From Rhodospirillales bacterium (GTDB lineage Bacteria; Pseudomonadota; Alphaproteobacteria; Rhodospirillales; Magnetospirillaceae), in the NCBI GenBank assembly GCA_014380005.1, contig JACMKT010000090.1:1-35145 (forward strand): a DNA stretch of 35,145 bases. The letters run 5' to 3'. The position numbers and the translations under genes were made by a program. The notes under the pieces were generated by a model that saw nothing but the letters and a program-made list of their open reading frames with translations, ran no database searches and was not told the origin of the DNA. Shown piece by piece: positions 16,447 to 24,588 of this stretch. Position 1 is the stretch's first letter. Every line of letters starts with the position of its first letter.

Positions 16447-17240
16447 GAGCGCCCCTGTGGCAGGTGGATGCCTTCACCGACTGCCCGTTCACCGGCAATC
16501 CGGCGGCGGTTCTGGTTCTGGAAAGCTGGCTCGACGACGTGGTCATGCAATCCATCGCCGCCGAAAACAATCTGTCCGAAACCGCCTTCCTGGTGAAGGA
16601 GGCCGAGGGCTGGCGGGTGCGCTGGTTCACGCCCAAGGTGGAGGTGGATTTGTGCGGCCATGCCACCCTGGCCTCGGCCTGGGTGGTGCTGAACAAGGTG
16701 GAACCGGGCGACGCGGTCACCTTTGCGTCGCGCAGCGGCCCGCTGCCGGTGACCCGTGAGGGCGGCCGGCTGGTGCTGGACTTCCCCAGCAACCCGCCCC
16801 GCGCCACCATGTTCCCCGAACACATCGAACGCATCCTGGGCAAACAGGTGCGCGAGGTGCTGGCGACCAAGGATCATCTGGTGTGCGTGCTGGATTCGGT
16901 GGACGCGGTGGCGACGCTGACCCCGGATATGGGCGGCATCGCGTCGCTGTCCAAATGGGCCGTGATCGTCACCGCGCCGGGAGGTGTGGGGCCGGGTGAG
17001 GGCGAGGTGGATTTCGTCTCACGCTTCTTCGCCCCCAAGAAAGGCGTGGGCGAGGACCCGGTCACCGGCTCGGCCCATTGCGTGCTGGTGCCGTTCTGGG
17101 CCAAGCGGCTGGGCAAGAAGACCATGGTGGCCCGTCAGGTTTCCAAGCGCGGCGGCACCCTGTTCGTGGAAGATTGCGGCGAGCGAATCCGCATCGGCGG
17201 TAACGTGGCGCCGTACCTGGAGGGGTGGGTAAGTGTCTGA
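16443..17240 (+). CDS. PhzF family isomerase/epimerase
   Basis: This 265-residue protein has the PhzF two-lobe diaminopimelate-epimerase-like fold. Visible motifs are VDAFTDCPFTGNPAAVL at the N-terminus, NNLSETAFL carrying the family's catalytic Glu, and EDPVTGSAHC in the second lobe. PhzF itself isomerises a phenazine precursor, but most family members outside phenazine clusters have unknown substrates, and there are no phenazine genes here. The start overlaps the thiD stop; a longer in-frame ORF from 16275 lies inside thiD and is rejected. The stop codon runs directly into a repeat array. Confidence 0.9.
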   Translation: MRAPLWQVDAFTDCPFTGNPAAVLVLESWLDDVVMQSIAAENNLSETAFLVKEAEGWRVRWFTPKVEVDLCGHATLASAWVVLNKVEPGDAVTFASRSGPLPVTREGGRLVLDFPSNPPRATMFPEHIERILGKQVREVLATKDHLVCVLDSVDAVATLTPDMGGIASLSKWAVIVTAPGGVGPGEGEVDFVSRFFAPKKGVGEDPVTGSAHCVLVPFWAKRLGKKTMVARQVSKRGGTLFVEDCGERIRIGGNVAPYLEGWVSV

Positions 17241-17330
17241 CACGAATGAACACGAATAAACACGAATGAAGGCAGTATGCCGACCCGTTCCGTGTGCCTA
17301 AAATTCGCGTTCATTTGTGTTCATTCGTGT
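17240..17330. repeat. Second inverted array of 10-base units (ACACGAATGA type)
   Basis: The left arm 17240-17269 holds ACACGAATGA, ACACGAATAA and ACACGAATGA. The right arm 17302-17330 holds TTCGCGTTCA, TTTGTGTTCA and TTCGTGT in the opposite sense. It starts at the last base of the phzF-like stop and ends 5 bases before the stop of the convergent gene, so it fills the whole intergenic space. The unit is the same as at 6554. Confidence 0.85.
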
Positions 17331-17335
17331 AAAAA

Positions 17336-18076
17336 CTATTTCCGCTTGCGCACCACCTTGGGAAACCAATCCAGCCGCGCCGCTTCCGGGAACACCGTTT
17401 CCCCCTGCCACCAGCATTCCGCCGCGTCGGGCTTATCCGCCACCGCCTGCAAACCGGGCATCAACTCGATGCCGGGGCAGTCGCGGCCCGCCTTGATCAG
17501 GGGCAGGGCCAACCCCTTCAGCGCGCCCTCATAAATCATCTTGGGTTCCAACTGGAACGCCGCGTTGGCCGTGCCGCCCATGGTGGGCATGGTGGCGTAT
17601 TTGGCCATGCAGTGGCGTTCGTCCACATGCCACAGGCTGCGGCATTTCAACGGGCGGATGTCGTAGACCGAGCAGGCGCCGTCCTTCAGAAACGCGCAGG
17701 GCTTGCCTGGGCTCCAGGCGGCCAAAGCGGCGCGCGCCTCGGGGCGGTCCACCAAGGCGCGGGAGATTGCCAGCACCTCCACGGCGGCAGCGCCCACCCG
17801 CTGGTGGCAGCACCAGCCACAGCCCTTGCGGCAGGCGGCGGGCGGGGTGCCCAGGGCGAAGGCGGGGGTGGCGCGGATGCTGGACCACAGGGAATCGGCC
17901 TGGCCCCATACGGCGGTGGCGGCGTCCAGGGCCGCGGCAGCGCCTTTGGCACTCACCACCAGGGCATGGGCGGCGTCGAACGCGGCTTGCTCCAGCGGAG
18001 GGGGTGGCGGGCCGTTGCGGCTGGCGGCGCGCAAAGCGTGGAGGGCGGAATCGGCGTTGAAGGCGTTGGTGCTCAT
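17336..18076 (-). CDS. YkgJ-type Cys-cluster (zinc/iron-chelating) protein
   Basis: This 246-residue protein has an N-terminal helical region, then the Cys cluster CRKGCGWCCHQ near residues 82-92. Further Cys residues follow in PCAFLKDGACSVYDIRPLKCR, the pattern of the YkgJ/UPF0153 zinc- or iron-chelating family. The biochemical role of the family is not established, so no specific function is claimed. The start at 18076 gives MSTNAFNAD. It is transcribed toward the repeat array at 17240-17330 and diverges from the transporter gene at 18170 across 93 bases. Confidence 0.82.
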   Translation of the reverse strand: MSTNAFNADSALHALRAASRNGPPPPPLEQAAFDAAHALVVSAKGAAAALDAATAVWGQADSLWSSIRATPAFALGTPPAACRKGCGWCCHQRVGAAAVEVLAISRALVDRPEARAALAAWSPGKPCAFLKDGACSVYDIRPLKCRSLWHVDERHCMAKYATMPTMGGTANAAFQLEPKMIYEGALKGLALPLIKAGRDCPGIELMPGLQAVADKPDAAECWWQGETVFPEAARLDWFPKVVRKRK

Positions 18077-18169
18077 GGGGCCGCATCATACCCGTCCTTT
18101 CCCTTATGGGGTAGTGGCCCAACCATATTGATGGTATCGAAGACCTGACCTTTCGTCGGGAGATATCGG

Positions 18170-20050
18170 GTGGAACACGCTGCTGCCGCCGTGAGTGCCA
18201 GTCCGCAAATGTGGCTGACCCTGGGTCTGCTGGCCCTGGCGCTGGTGCTTTATGTCAGCGAAAAGCTGTCGGTGGAGGTCGTCTCCATCGGCATGCTGTC
18301 GGTGATGATGCTGGTCTTCCACCTGATGCCGGTGACCGGCCCCACCGGCAAGAACCTGCTGTCTCCCGAGGTGCTGCTGGGCGGCTTCGGCAATCCGGCG
18401 CTGCTGACCGTCATGGCCTTGCTGGTGGTGGCCGAGGCGCTGACCCGCACCGGGGCTTTGGACCGGCTGGCGGACCGGGTCGGCCATCTGAAATTGCCGC
18501 GCTGGGGTGTGGTGCTGGCCGCGCTGACCGTGGTCTGCGTCACCAGCGCCTTCATCAACGATACTCCTGTGGTTGTCATGTTCCTGCCGGTCATGCAGGC
18601 CCTGGCCATGCGCGGCGGCATGTCGCCGTCCCGCGTGATGATGCCGCTGTCCTTCGCCGCCATCCTGGGCGGCATGACCACCTTGATCGGTTCCAGCACC
18701 AATCTTTTGGTGTCGTCGTCGCTGATCGCCCAAGGCGTGCCCGGTCTGGGCTTCTTCGAGCAGACTCCCATGGGCGTGCTGCTGGCGGGAGTGGGCTTTG
18801 CCTACATGGTGCTGGTCATGCCCCGGTTGCTGCCGCGCGGACCCATGGGCCATGCCGGTCATTTGCTGACCCAGGGCAAGCAATTCGTGTCCCAATGCAC
18901 AGTGCCCGCCGGTTCAGTGCTGGAAGGCGAGGTCGCTGCCGCCGGCACCTTCCGCTCGCTGCCCGACATCACCGTGCATCTGATCGTGCGCGATGACGAT
19001 CCGGTGTTCCCGCCCTATGACGACGTGCAGCTTAAGGCCGGCGATGTGCTGATGCTGGCCGGCACGCGCAAGGCCCTGGCCGACACCGCCGCCCATTTCC
19101 CCGGTTTGCTGTCCCTGCCCGAACGGACCGATGATGACAAGTCCGAGGAAGACGACGACCGCCCCATCCGCATCCGCGAAACCGACGCCTCCGCCGATGA
19201 AAAGGTGCTGGTGGAGGCCATGATCCCGCCGACCTCGCGCTTCACCGGCTTCTCGGTGGATCAGTTGGGGCTGCAACGGCAAAATCTGGTGGTGGTGGGC
19301 ATCGAGCGCCGTGCCCGCATGATGCGCGGCCCGACCACGGAAATCCGCCTGCAAGCGGGCGACGTGCTGCTGCTGCTGGGCCGCTGGGGCGACATCGACG
19401 AATTGCGGGCCGAGCGTGATCTGGTGGTGGTCTCCGGCACCGCCGGGACCCTGGCCAAGGTCCACCACGCCGGCACCGCCGGCCTGATCTTCCTGGGCAT
19501 GGTCGCCCTCTCGGCCTTCGGCATCCTGCCCATCGCCATCGCCGCCTTGGGTGCCGCCACCTTGCTGGTGGCCCTGAAAGCCCTAAGCCCGCGCCAAGCC
19601 ATCCGCGCCATCGATCACAAAGTGGTCCTGCTGGTGGGCAACGCCCTGGCCCTGGGCGAGGCTCTGGACGCCACCGGCGGCGCCGCCTATCTGGCCCACC
19701 ACATGCTGGCGGTCATGGGCGATGTGGGGCCGTGGGGCGCCATGGTGGCCTTCTTCGGATTGGTGGCCGTGGTCACCAACGTGCTGTCCAACAACGCCTG
19801 CGCCGTCCTGTTCACCCCCATCGGCATCGGCATCGCCCGCCAATTGGGCGTGGACCCCCATCTGTTCGCCATCGCTACCATCCTGGCGTCCAATTGCTCT
19901 TTCGCGACCCCCATCGGCTATCAGACCAATCTGCTGGTCATGGGACCGGGCCATTACCGCTTCGCCGATTATGCTAAGGCGGGATTGCCGTTGATGCTGC
20001 TGTTGTGGGCGGTGTTCGCATTGGGGGCGAAGGTGGTTTGGGGGCTGTGA
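18170..20050 (+). CDS. SLC13/DASS-type ion transporter with two RCK_C domains
   Basis: This 626-residue inner membrane transporter has about five N-terminal helices and a cytoplasmic insert. The insert holds two TrkA-C (RCK_C) domains at about residues 240-305 and 343-420, separated by an acidic linker. More helices follow. NDTPVVVMFLPV (130-141), GSSTNLL (174-180) and the C-terminal ATPIGYQTNLLV are the paired substrate/Na-binding motifs of the divalent anion:Na symporter family. Proteins of this layout are often labelled sulfate or citrate permeases; the substrate here is unknown. A GTG start is used, with GGGAG seven bases upstream. Confidence 0.88.
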   Translation: MEHAAAAVSASPQMWLTLGLLALALVLYVSEKLSVEVVSIGMLSVMMLVFHLMPVTGPTGKNLLSPEVLLGGFGNPALLTVMALLVVAEALTRTGALDRLADRVGHLKLPRWGVVLAALTVVCVTSAFINDTPVVVMFLPVMQALAMRGGMSPSRVMMPLSFAAILGGMTTLIGSSTNLLVSSSLIAQGVPGLGFFEQTPMGVLLAGVGFAYMVLVMPRLLPRGPMGHAGHLLTQGKQFVSQCTVPAGSVLEGEVAAAGTFRSLPDITVHLIVRDDDPVFPPYDDVQLKAGDVLMLAGTRKALADTAAHFPGLLSLPERTDDDKSEEDDDRPIRIRETDASADEKVLVEAMIPPTSRFTGFSVDQLGLQRQNLVVVGIERRARMMRGPTTEIRLQAGDVLLLLGRWGDIDELRAERDLVVVSGTAGTLAKVHHAGTAGLIFLGMVALSAFGILPIAIAALGAATLLVALKALSPRQAIRAIDHKVVLLVGNALALGEALDATGGAAYLAHHMLAVMGDVGPWGAMVAFFGLVAVVTNVLSNNACAVLFTPIGIGIARQLGVDPHLFAIATILASNCSFATPIGYQTNLLVMGPGHYRFADYAKAGLPLMLLLWAVFALGAKVVWGL

Positions 20051-20068
20051 GGGGAGCCGCGTCCGGTC

Positions 20069-20074
20069 TATAAT
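20069..20074 (+). promoter_or_regulatory. Possible -10 box upstream of the nucleotidyltransferase gene
   Basis: A perfect TATAAT lies 27 bases before the gene at 20101, just after the transporter stop. No good -35 hexamer is seen at 16-18 bases spacing, so this is only a weak promoter candidate. Confidence 0.35.
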
Positions 20075-20100
20075 CCCCGCAGGCAGAACGGTGAACCGCC

Positions 20101-20394
20101 ATGCGTACCCTCGACGACATCATGAGCCAGCTTCGGGCGTTGCAACCCGACCTCAAACGCCGATACCCCATCCACGAGATGGGCGTGTTTGGCTCGTATG
20201 TGCGGGGCGAGCAGCGCGACGACAGCGATCTCGACGTGCTGGTGGAGCTGGGTGATGGGGTCACCTTGATCGATTACGTCGGTCTTCAGCTTGAGCTGTC
20301 GGATGCGCTGGGGCTCAAGGTTGATCTTGCCAACAAGAAGATGCTGAAGCGACGGATCGGGCAGAGGATTTTGTCCGAGGTGAGGACGCTGTGA
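20101..20394 (+). CDS. MNT-type minimal nucleotidyltransferase (antitoxin-like)
   Basis: This 97-residue protein is a minimal nucleotidyltransferase domain. GSYVRG at residues 31-36 is followed by the metal-binding DSDLDVLVE (Asp43, Asp45) and a third Asp at 75 (LKVDLANKK). Proteins of this type usually act as the antitoxin of HEPN/MNT pairs, adding AMP groups to the HEPN toxin. The HEPN partner is normally the next, overlapping gene. Here the overlapping GTG at 20391 runs only five codons to a stop, and no HEPN protein follows. GC content is near that of the housekeeping genes, unlike the next gene. Confidence 0.88.
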   Translation: MRTLDDIMSQLRALQPDLKRRYPIHEMGVFGSYVRGEQRDDSDLDVLVELGDGVTLIDYVGLQLELSDALGLKVDLANKKMLKRRIGQRILSEVRTL

Positions 20395-20462
20395 TTCGGG
20401 GGCTGTAGAGATGCTTGTGAAGCAGAAAGATCATCTTGGCATTGTTAATGGATTAATCGGCA

Positions 20463-21425
20463 ATGGAAGATAATAAGAGGGTTATCAAGGCTAGAGATAG
20501 GCTTGCTCACCTGCTTAGCTTGGAAAATCCTGTTGAGGCGGAGTTCCAATCTCTTTTCAATGAAAATAAATTTATTTTAACTAGTTCGTTGCTTCTTGGT
20601 TTGCCGGAGGATAAGTTAAAGTCCGCGCGTCCAGGCAGAGCAGAAGCTGACTTTTATTTTTACCAAGACAGCCTGCTATCTCCATATGGCGTAATTGAAC
20701 TTAAGAGGCCGTCTGCGCAAATTTGGATGTCGCCTCGGAAAGGTGTTTTTTGCTTGCACTCTGACGCCTATAAGGCGCTTTCCCAGGCTGGAAAGTATTG
20801 TGATGACATAAAGAATAATATTATAAATCACAGAAGAAACAAGCGGGTGATTGGTGATAACCGTTTAATGTTTGTTATTGCTGGTCGATGCGGTGAGGCG
20901 GAGCGGAAATTTGGTGATAATTTCATTATGCCAGAGCGCCATTTGATTCTTCCAGGTGGTGGTGCTATTTACACATATGATCAAGTTTTTGAATTTTTAG
21001 ACGAACAATGTCCTGAGCTAATAAGTGTTATTTATCCACTTCAAGAGTTTTCTCTGGATCAGGCTGTTTTTTTATCCAAACAAGTGGGTGATATGTTTTC
21101 TAAATTTAATATTTTAGAAGATGAAAAATATATCTATGGAGCTTATGGCAATTACACTTCTAAGCATCTAGTGTGCGGAGATTGTGGGGCGGATTATGTA
21201 TTTTCTGCTGCGGAGCAGGAATTTTATGCATCAAAAGATTTGTCAGCGCCGAGGCGGTGCGGAAATTGCAGAAAAACGAAAAGAGCTATGAGAGCGATTG
21301 CACCGCGTAGAGATACTATTACAACATGTGTTCAGTGTGGAACATATATTACTGTGCCGTTTGTCCCTGATGGGACGAGGCCAATTTTGTGCCGTGATTG
21401 CTTTGCAGCGTCGCGTACTCGATAG
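20463..21425 (+). CDS. Shedu-like (DUF4263) nuclease with two C-terminal zinc ribbons
   Basis: This 320-residue protein opens with a helix and NPVEAEFQSLFNENKFIL, the style of DUF4263 N-termini. A probable PD-(D/E)XK core follows: Asp63 in EADFYF and Glu79-Leu-Lys81 in GVIELKRP. Two zinc ribbons end the protein: Cys238/241/266/269 in a zf-trcl-like module (DYVFSAAEQEFY) and Cys289/292/310/313 in a second ribbon ending PILCRDCF. Shedu proteins are single-gene phage-defence nucleases; the double ribbon tail is unusual to me. Sampled stretches are 27-33% GC, against over 70% in serC, and codons are AT-rich, so recent transfer is likely. The start has no strong ribosome site. Not matched to a database. 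Confidence 0.75.
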   Translation: MEDNKRVIKARDRLAHLLSLENPVEAEFQSLFNENKFILTSSLLLGLPEDKLKSARPGRAEADFYFYQDSLLSPYGVIELKRPSAQIWMSPRKGVFCLHSDAYKALSQAGKYCDDIKNNIINHRRNKRVIGDNRLMFVIAGRCGEAERKFGDNFIMPERHLILPGGGAIYTYDQVFEFLDEQCPELISVIYPLQEFSLDQAVFLSKQVGDMFSKFNILEDEKYIYGAYGNYTSKHLVCGDCGADYVFSAAEQEFYASKDLSAPRRCGNCRKTKRAMRAIAPRRDTITTCVQCGTYITVPFVPDGTRPILCRDCFAASRTR

Positions 21426-21534
21426 TTGTTCGTAGTATCTAATAAAATATTTTTTTCCTGGAGTATGTTGGCGGTAGTCGCTGTTGCATGGCCCCCACCC
21501 CCGCCACCATCCCAAAATGTCTCCAACACGCCGC

Positions 21535-21562
21535 TTGCGCCCCCCTCACGCCCTGCTACACT
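21535..21562 (+). promoter_or_regulatory. Candidate promoter for serC
   Basis: TTGCGC at 21535-21540 and TACACT at 21557-21562 are 16 bases apart, 60 bases before the serC start. The fit is moderate. The rest of 21426-21622 holds an AT-rich tail of the nuclease gene and C-rich DNA without an ORF I can support. Confidence 0.4.
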
Positions 21563-21622
21563 CCCCGCCGGGCCACGGCCCCCCAACGGGCCGCGTCCCT
21601 TCTGTGAGGGAGGGTTACCTTT

Positions 21623-22801
21623 ATGACTGAGCTTTCGCGGCCGGCTGTTCGGCCCGCTAATCCCAATTTTTCGTCCGGTCCCTGCGCCAAGCGTCCCGGT
21701 TGGTCCCTTGAGGTCCTGTCCGATACGCCCGTGGGCCGGTCCCATCGTGCCAAGATCGGCAAAGCCAAGCTGGAAGAGGTGATCAACCGCACCCGCTCCG
21801 TGCTGGGCATTCCCGCCGATTACCGCATCGGCATCGTGCCGGCCTCGGACACCGGTGCCGTCGAGATGGCGCTGTGGTCGTTGCTCGGCCAGCGCGGCGT
21901 GGACATGTTGTCGTGGGAAAGCTTCGGTGATGGCTGGGTGACCGATGTCACCAAGCAGCTGAAGCTGGAAGACGTGCGCGTGTTCAAGGCGCCCTACGGC
22001 CAGCTGCCCGATCTCTCCCAGCCCGACTTCGACCGTGACGTGGTGTTCACCTGGAACGGCACCACCGGCGGCGTCCGCGTTCCCAATGGCGATTGGATCA
22101 AATCCGACCGCCAGGGCCTGACCATTTGCGACGCCACCTCGGCGGTGTTCGCCATGGACATGCCGTGGGACAAGCTGGATGTGGTCACGTGGTCGTGGCA
22201 GAAGGTGCTGGGCGGCGAAGGCGCGCACGGCATGCTGGTGCTCAGCCCCCGCGCCGTGGAGCGTCTGGTCACCTACAAGCCGTCTTGGCCGCTGCCGAAG
22301 ATTTTCCGCCTGACCTCGGGTGGCAAGCTTTCGGAAGGCATCTTCAAGGGCGAGACCATCAACACCCCGTCCATGCTGGCCGTCGAAGATCAGATCGACG
22401 CGCTGAAATGGTCGGAATCCCTGGGTGGTCTCAAGGGTCTGATCGCCCGTTCCGATGCCAACCTCAAGGCGTTGCAGGCTTGGCTGGACAAGTCCGCCTG
22501 GGCCGAGAATCTGGCTAAGGATCCGGCGGTGCGTTCCACCACCTCCATCTGCATCGCCATCAAGGCGCCGTTCTTCGCCAAACTGTCCGCCGACGATCAG
22601 GCGGCGGCGGCCAAGAAGATCGTCACCTTGCTGGATAAGGAAGCGGTGGCCTATGACATCGGCGCCTATCGCGATGCCCCTCCGGGTCTGCGCGTGTGGG
22701 GCGGTGCCACCGTGGAAACCAAGGACATCGAAGCGTTGACGCCGTGGCTGGACTGGGCCTTCGCCCAGGTCGAAGCGGAGTTCGCGCCCAAGGTTCAATA
22801 A
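21623..22801 (+). CDS. serC: Phosphoserine aminotransferase SerC
   Basis: SerC is the PLP enzyme that converts 3-phosphohydroxypyruvate and glutamate to phosphoserine. This 392-residue protein is of the longer alphaproteobacterial/archaeal-like type. The N-terminal [12 protein letters not shown] is the substrate-side motif. Asp in [11 protein letters not shown] contacts the PLP ring, and the Schiff-base Lys lies in [14 protein letters not shown] strong ribosome site, GAGGGAGGG, lies 8 bases before the ATG. It is followed by serA 69 bases later, so the two successive enzymes of serine synthesis probably form one operon. Confidence 0.96.
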   Translation: MTELSRPAVRPANPNFSSGPCAKRPGWSLEVLSDTPVGRSHRAKIGKAKLEEVINRTRSVLGIPADYRIGIVPASDTGAVEMALWSLLGQRGVDMLSWESFGDGWVTDVTKQLKLEDVRVFKAPYGQLPDLSQPDFDRDVVFTWNGTTGGVRVPNGDWIKSDRQGLTICDATSAVFAMDMPWDKLDVVTWSWQKVLGGEGAHGMLVLSPRAVERLVTYKPSWPLPKIFRLTSGGKLSEGIFKGETINTPSMLAVEDQIDALKWSESLGGLKGLIARSDANLKALQAWLDKSAWAENLAKDPAVRSTTSICIAIKAPFFAKLSADDQAAAAKKIVTLLDKEAVAYDIGAYRDAPPGLRVWGGATVETKDIEALTPWLDWAFAQVEAEFAPKVQ

Positions 22802-22817
22802 ACCAAATCCAGGGATT

Positions 22818-22843
22818 GGGCGCCGCCTGAAACGGTGGCGCCC
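22818..22843 (+). other. Hairpin between serC and serA
   Basis: GGGCGCCGCC pairs with GGTGGCGCCC (one G-U pair) around a 6-base loop. No T-tract follows, so it is more likely an mRNA-processing or stability element than a terminator. Confidence 0.5.
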
Positions 22844-22870
22844 AAGATCTCTCGGGGGAAAGACAAAGCT

Positions 22871-24448
22871 ATGCCCAAGGTTCTGATCAGCGACAAGTTG
22901 AGCCCCGCCGCCGTCCAGATCTTCAAGGATCGCGGCATCGAAACCGACGTCAAGGTGGGTCTCGCCCCCGATGAGCTGAAGGCTATCATCGGCAATTACG
23001 ATGGCCTTGCCATCCGCTCCAACACCAAGGTCACCGCCGACATTCTGGCTGCCGCCACCAATCTGAAAGTGGTTGGCCGCGCCGGCATCGGCGTCGATAA
23101 CGTGGACGTGCCCGCCGCCACCGCGCGCGGCATCGTCGTCATGAACACCCCCTTCGGCAATTCGGTGACCACCGCCGAGCACGCCATCGCCATGATGTTC
23201 GCCCTGGCCCGCGACATTCCCCAGGCCAATGCCTCGACCCATGCGGGCAAGTGGGAAAAGTCCAAGTTCATGGGCGTCGAACTCACCGGCAAGACCCTGG
23301 GCATCATCGGCTGCGGCAATATCGGCGCCATCGTTGCCGACCGCGCCCTGGGCCTGCGCATGAAGGTGGCGGCCTATGATCCCTTCTTGTCCGCCGACCG
23401 CGCCAAGGATCTGGGCATCGAGAAGGTCGATCTGGATGGCCTGTTCGCCCGCTCGGACTTCATCACCCTGCACACGCCCCTGACCGAGGCGACCAAGAAC
23501 ATCATCAGCGCCGAGTCCATCGCCAAGATGAAGAAGGGCGTGCGCATCATCAATTGCGCCCGTGGCGGTCTGGTGGTGGAAGACGACCTCAAGGCGGCCC
23601 TGGATTCGGGCCAGGTTGCCGGTGCCGCGCTGGATGTGTTCAAGGCCGAACCGGCCAAGGAAAACCAGTTGTTCGGCAACGACAAGGTGGTGTGCACGCC
23701 CCATCTTGGCGCCTCCACCTCGGAAGCCCAGGAGAACGTCGCGCTTCAGGTGGCCGAACAGATGGCCGACTACCTGCTGTCGGGCGCCGTTACCAACGCC
23801 CTGAACATGCCGTCGGTGTCGGCTGAGGACGCGCCCAAGCTGCGCCCCTACATGCAGCTTGCCAGCCAGATGGGCGGCTTTGCCGGCCAGTTGACCGAGC
23901 ACGCCATCACCGCCGTTTCCATCGAGTATGAAGGCGTCGTGGCCGGCCTCAACACCAAGCCGCTGACCGCCATCATCCTGGAAGGGCTGCTCAAGCCCAT
24001 GGTTGAGGCGGTGAACATGGTCAACGCCCCGGTGCTGGCCAAGGACCGCAATATCGACGTGTCCGAGACCAAGAACGAGCGGGAAGGGGATTATCACACC
24101 CTGATCCGCGTCACGGTGACGACCGAAGCCCGTTCGCGTTCGGTGGCCGGCACCCTGTTCGGCGGCGACAAGCCCCGTGTGGTCTCCATCAAGGGCATTC
24201 CCATCGAGGCCGAGTTGGGCAAGCACATGCTGTACGTCACCAACCAGGACAAGCCGGGCTTCATCGGCGCCCTGGGCTCGTTGCTGGGCAAGCACGGCGT
24301 CAACATCGCCACCTTCCATCTGGGCCGTGCTTTGGCCGGCGGCGACGCCATCCTGCTGACCCAAGTGGACCAGCCGCTGACCGACACCATCTTGGAAGAA
24401 GTTCGTGCCCTGCCGCAGGTAGTGCAGGCCAAGGCGCTGTCGTTCTAG
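22871..24448 (+). CDS. serA: D-3-phosphoglycerate dehydrogenase SerA
   Basis: SerA oxidises 3-phosphoglycerate with NAD, the first step of serine synthesis. This 525-residue long-form enzyme has the NAD-binding LGIIGCGNIG near residues 144-153, the active-site region CARGGLVVEDDL and the catalytic His of HLGASTSEAQ. An intervening (ASB) domain and a C-terminal ACT domain follow (from about 450, VTNQDKPGFIGALGSLLG), the usual site of serine feedback. The ATG at 22871 gives MPKVLISDKLS; an in-frame start at 22835 lies within the intergenic hairpin. A strong terminator follows. Confidence 0.97.
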   Translation: MPKVLISDKLSPAAVQIFKDRGIETDVKVGLAPDELKAIIGNYDGLAIRSNTKVTADILAAATNLKVVGRAGIGVDNVDVPAATARGIVVMNTPFGNSVTTAEHAIAMMFALARDIPQANASTHAGKWEKSKFMGVELTGKTLGIIGCGNIGAIVADRALGLRMKVAAYDPFLSADRAKDLGIEKVDLDGLFARSDFITLHTPLTEATKNIISAESIAKMKKGVRIINCARGGLVVEDDLKAALDSGQVAGAALDVFKAEPAKENQLFGNDKVVCTPHLGASTSEAQENVALQVAEQMADYLLSGAVTNALNMPSVSAEDAPKLRPYMQLASQMGGFAGQLTEHAITAVSIEYEGVVAGLNTKPLTAIILEGLLKPMVEAVNMVNAPVLAKDRNIDVSETKNEREGDYHTLIRVTVTTEARSRSVAGTLFGGDKPRVVSIKGIPIEAELGKHMLYVTNQDKPGFIGALGSLLGKHGVNIATFHLGRALAGGDAILLTQVDQPLTDTILEEVRALPQVVQAKALSF

Positions 24449-24472
24449 GCTACAGAAATTGGTTGTAAAAGG

Positions 24473-24502
24473 GGCCCCGCAGTTCGCTGCGGGGCCTTTT
24501 TT
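24473..24502 (+). terminator. Intrinsic terminator after serA
   Basis: GGCCCCGCAG, TTCG loop, CTGCGGGGCC, then TTTTTT: a perfect 10-bp stem with a UUCG-type tetraloop, 24 bases after the serA stop. An upstream A-run makes it potentially bidirectional. Confidence 0.95.
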
Positions 24503-24588
24503 GTGCGGGCTGCGGCTTTATCTATTTCTTGTGTATTAGCTCTGGGTAAATTATGCCTTAGTATGGGATTTTAAGCGCCGGAGACGGT

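Noticed and set aside
20041-20406. GGGGCTGT at 20041-20048 and again at 20399-20406, flanking the MNT gene
   Set aside because: Eight bases in GC-rich coding ends (both read as a C-terminal GL plus stop) are too short to claim target-site duplication.
20411-20473. A 20-codon ORF just before and overlapping the nuclease gene
   Set aside because: Could be a leader peptide, but there is no supporting motif or conservation, and such a length is expected by chance.
21332-24364. A 1010-codon open frame on the reverse strand opposite serC and serA
   Set aside because: It is a shadow of two strongly conserved forward genes in GC-rich DNA and has the His/Gly/Gln-rich composition typical of antisense frames.
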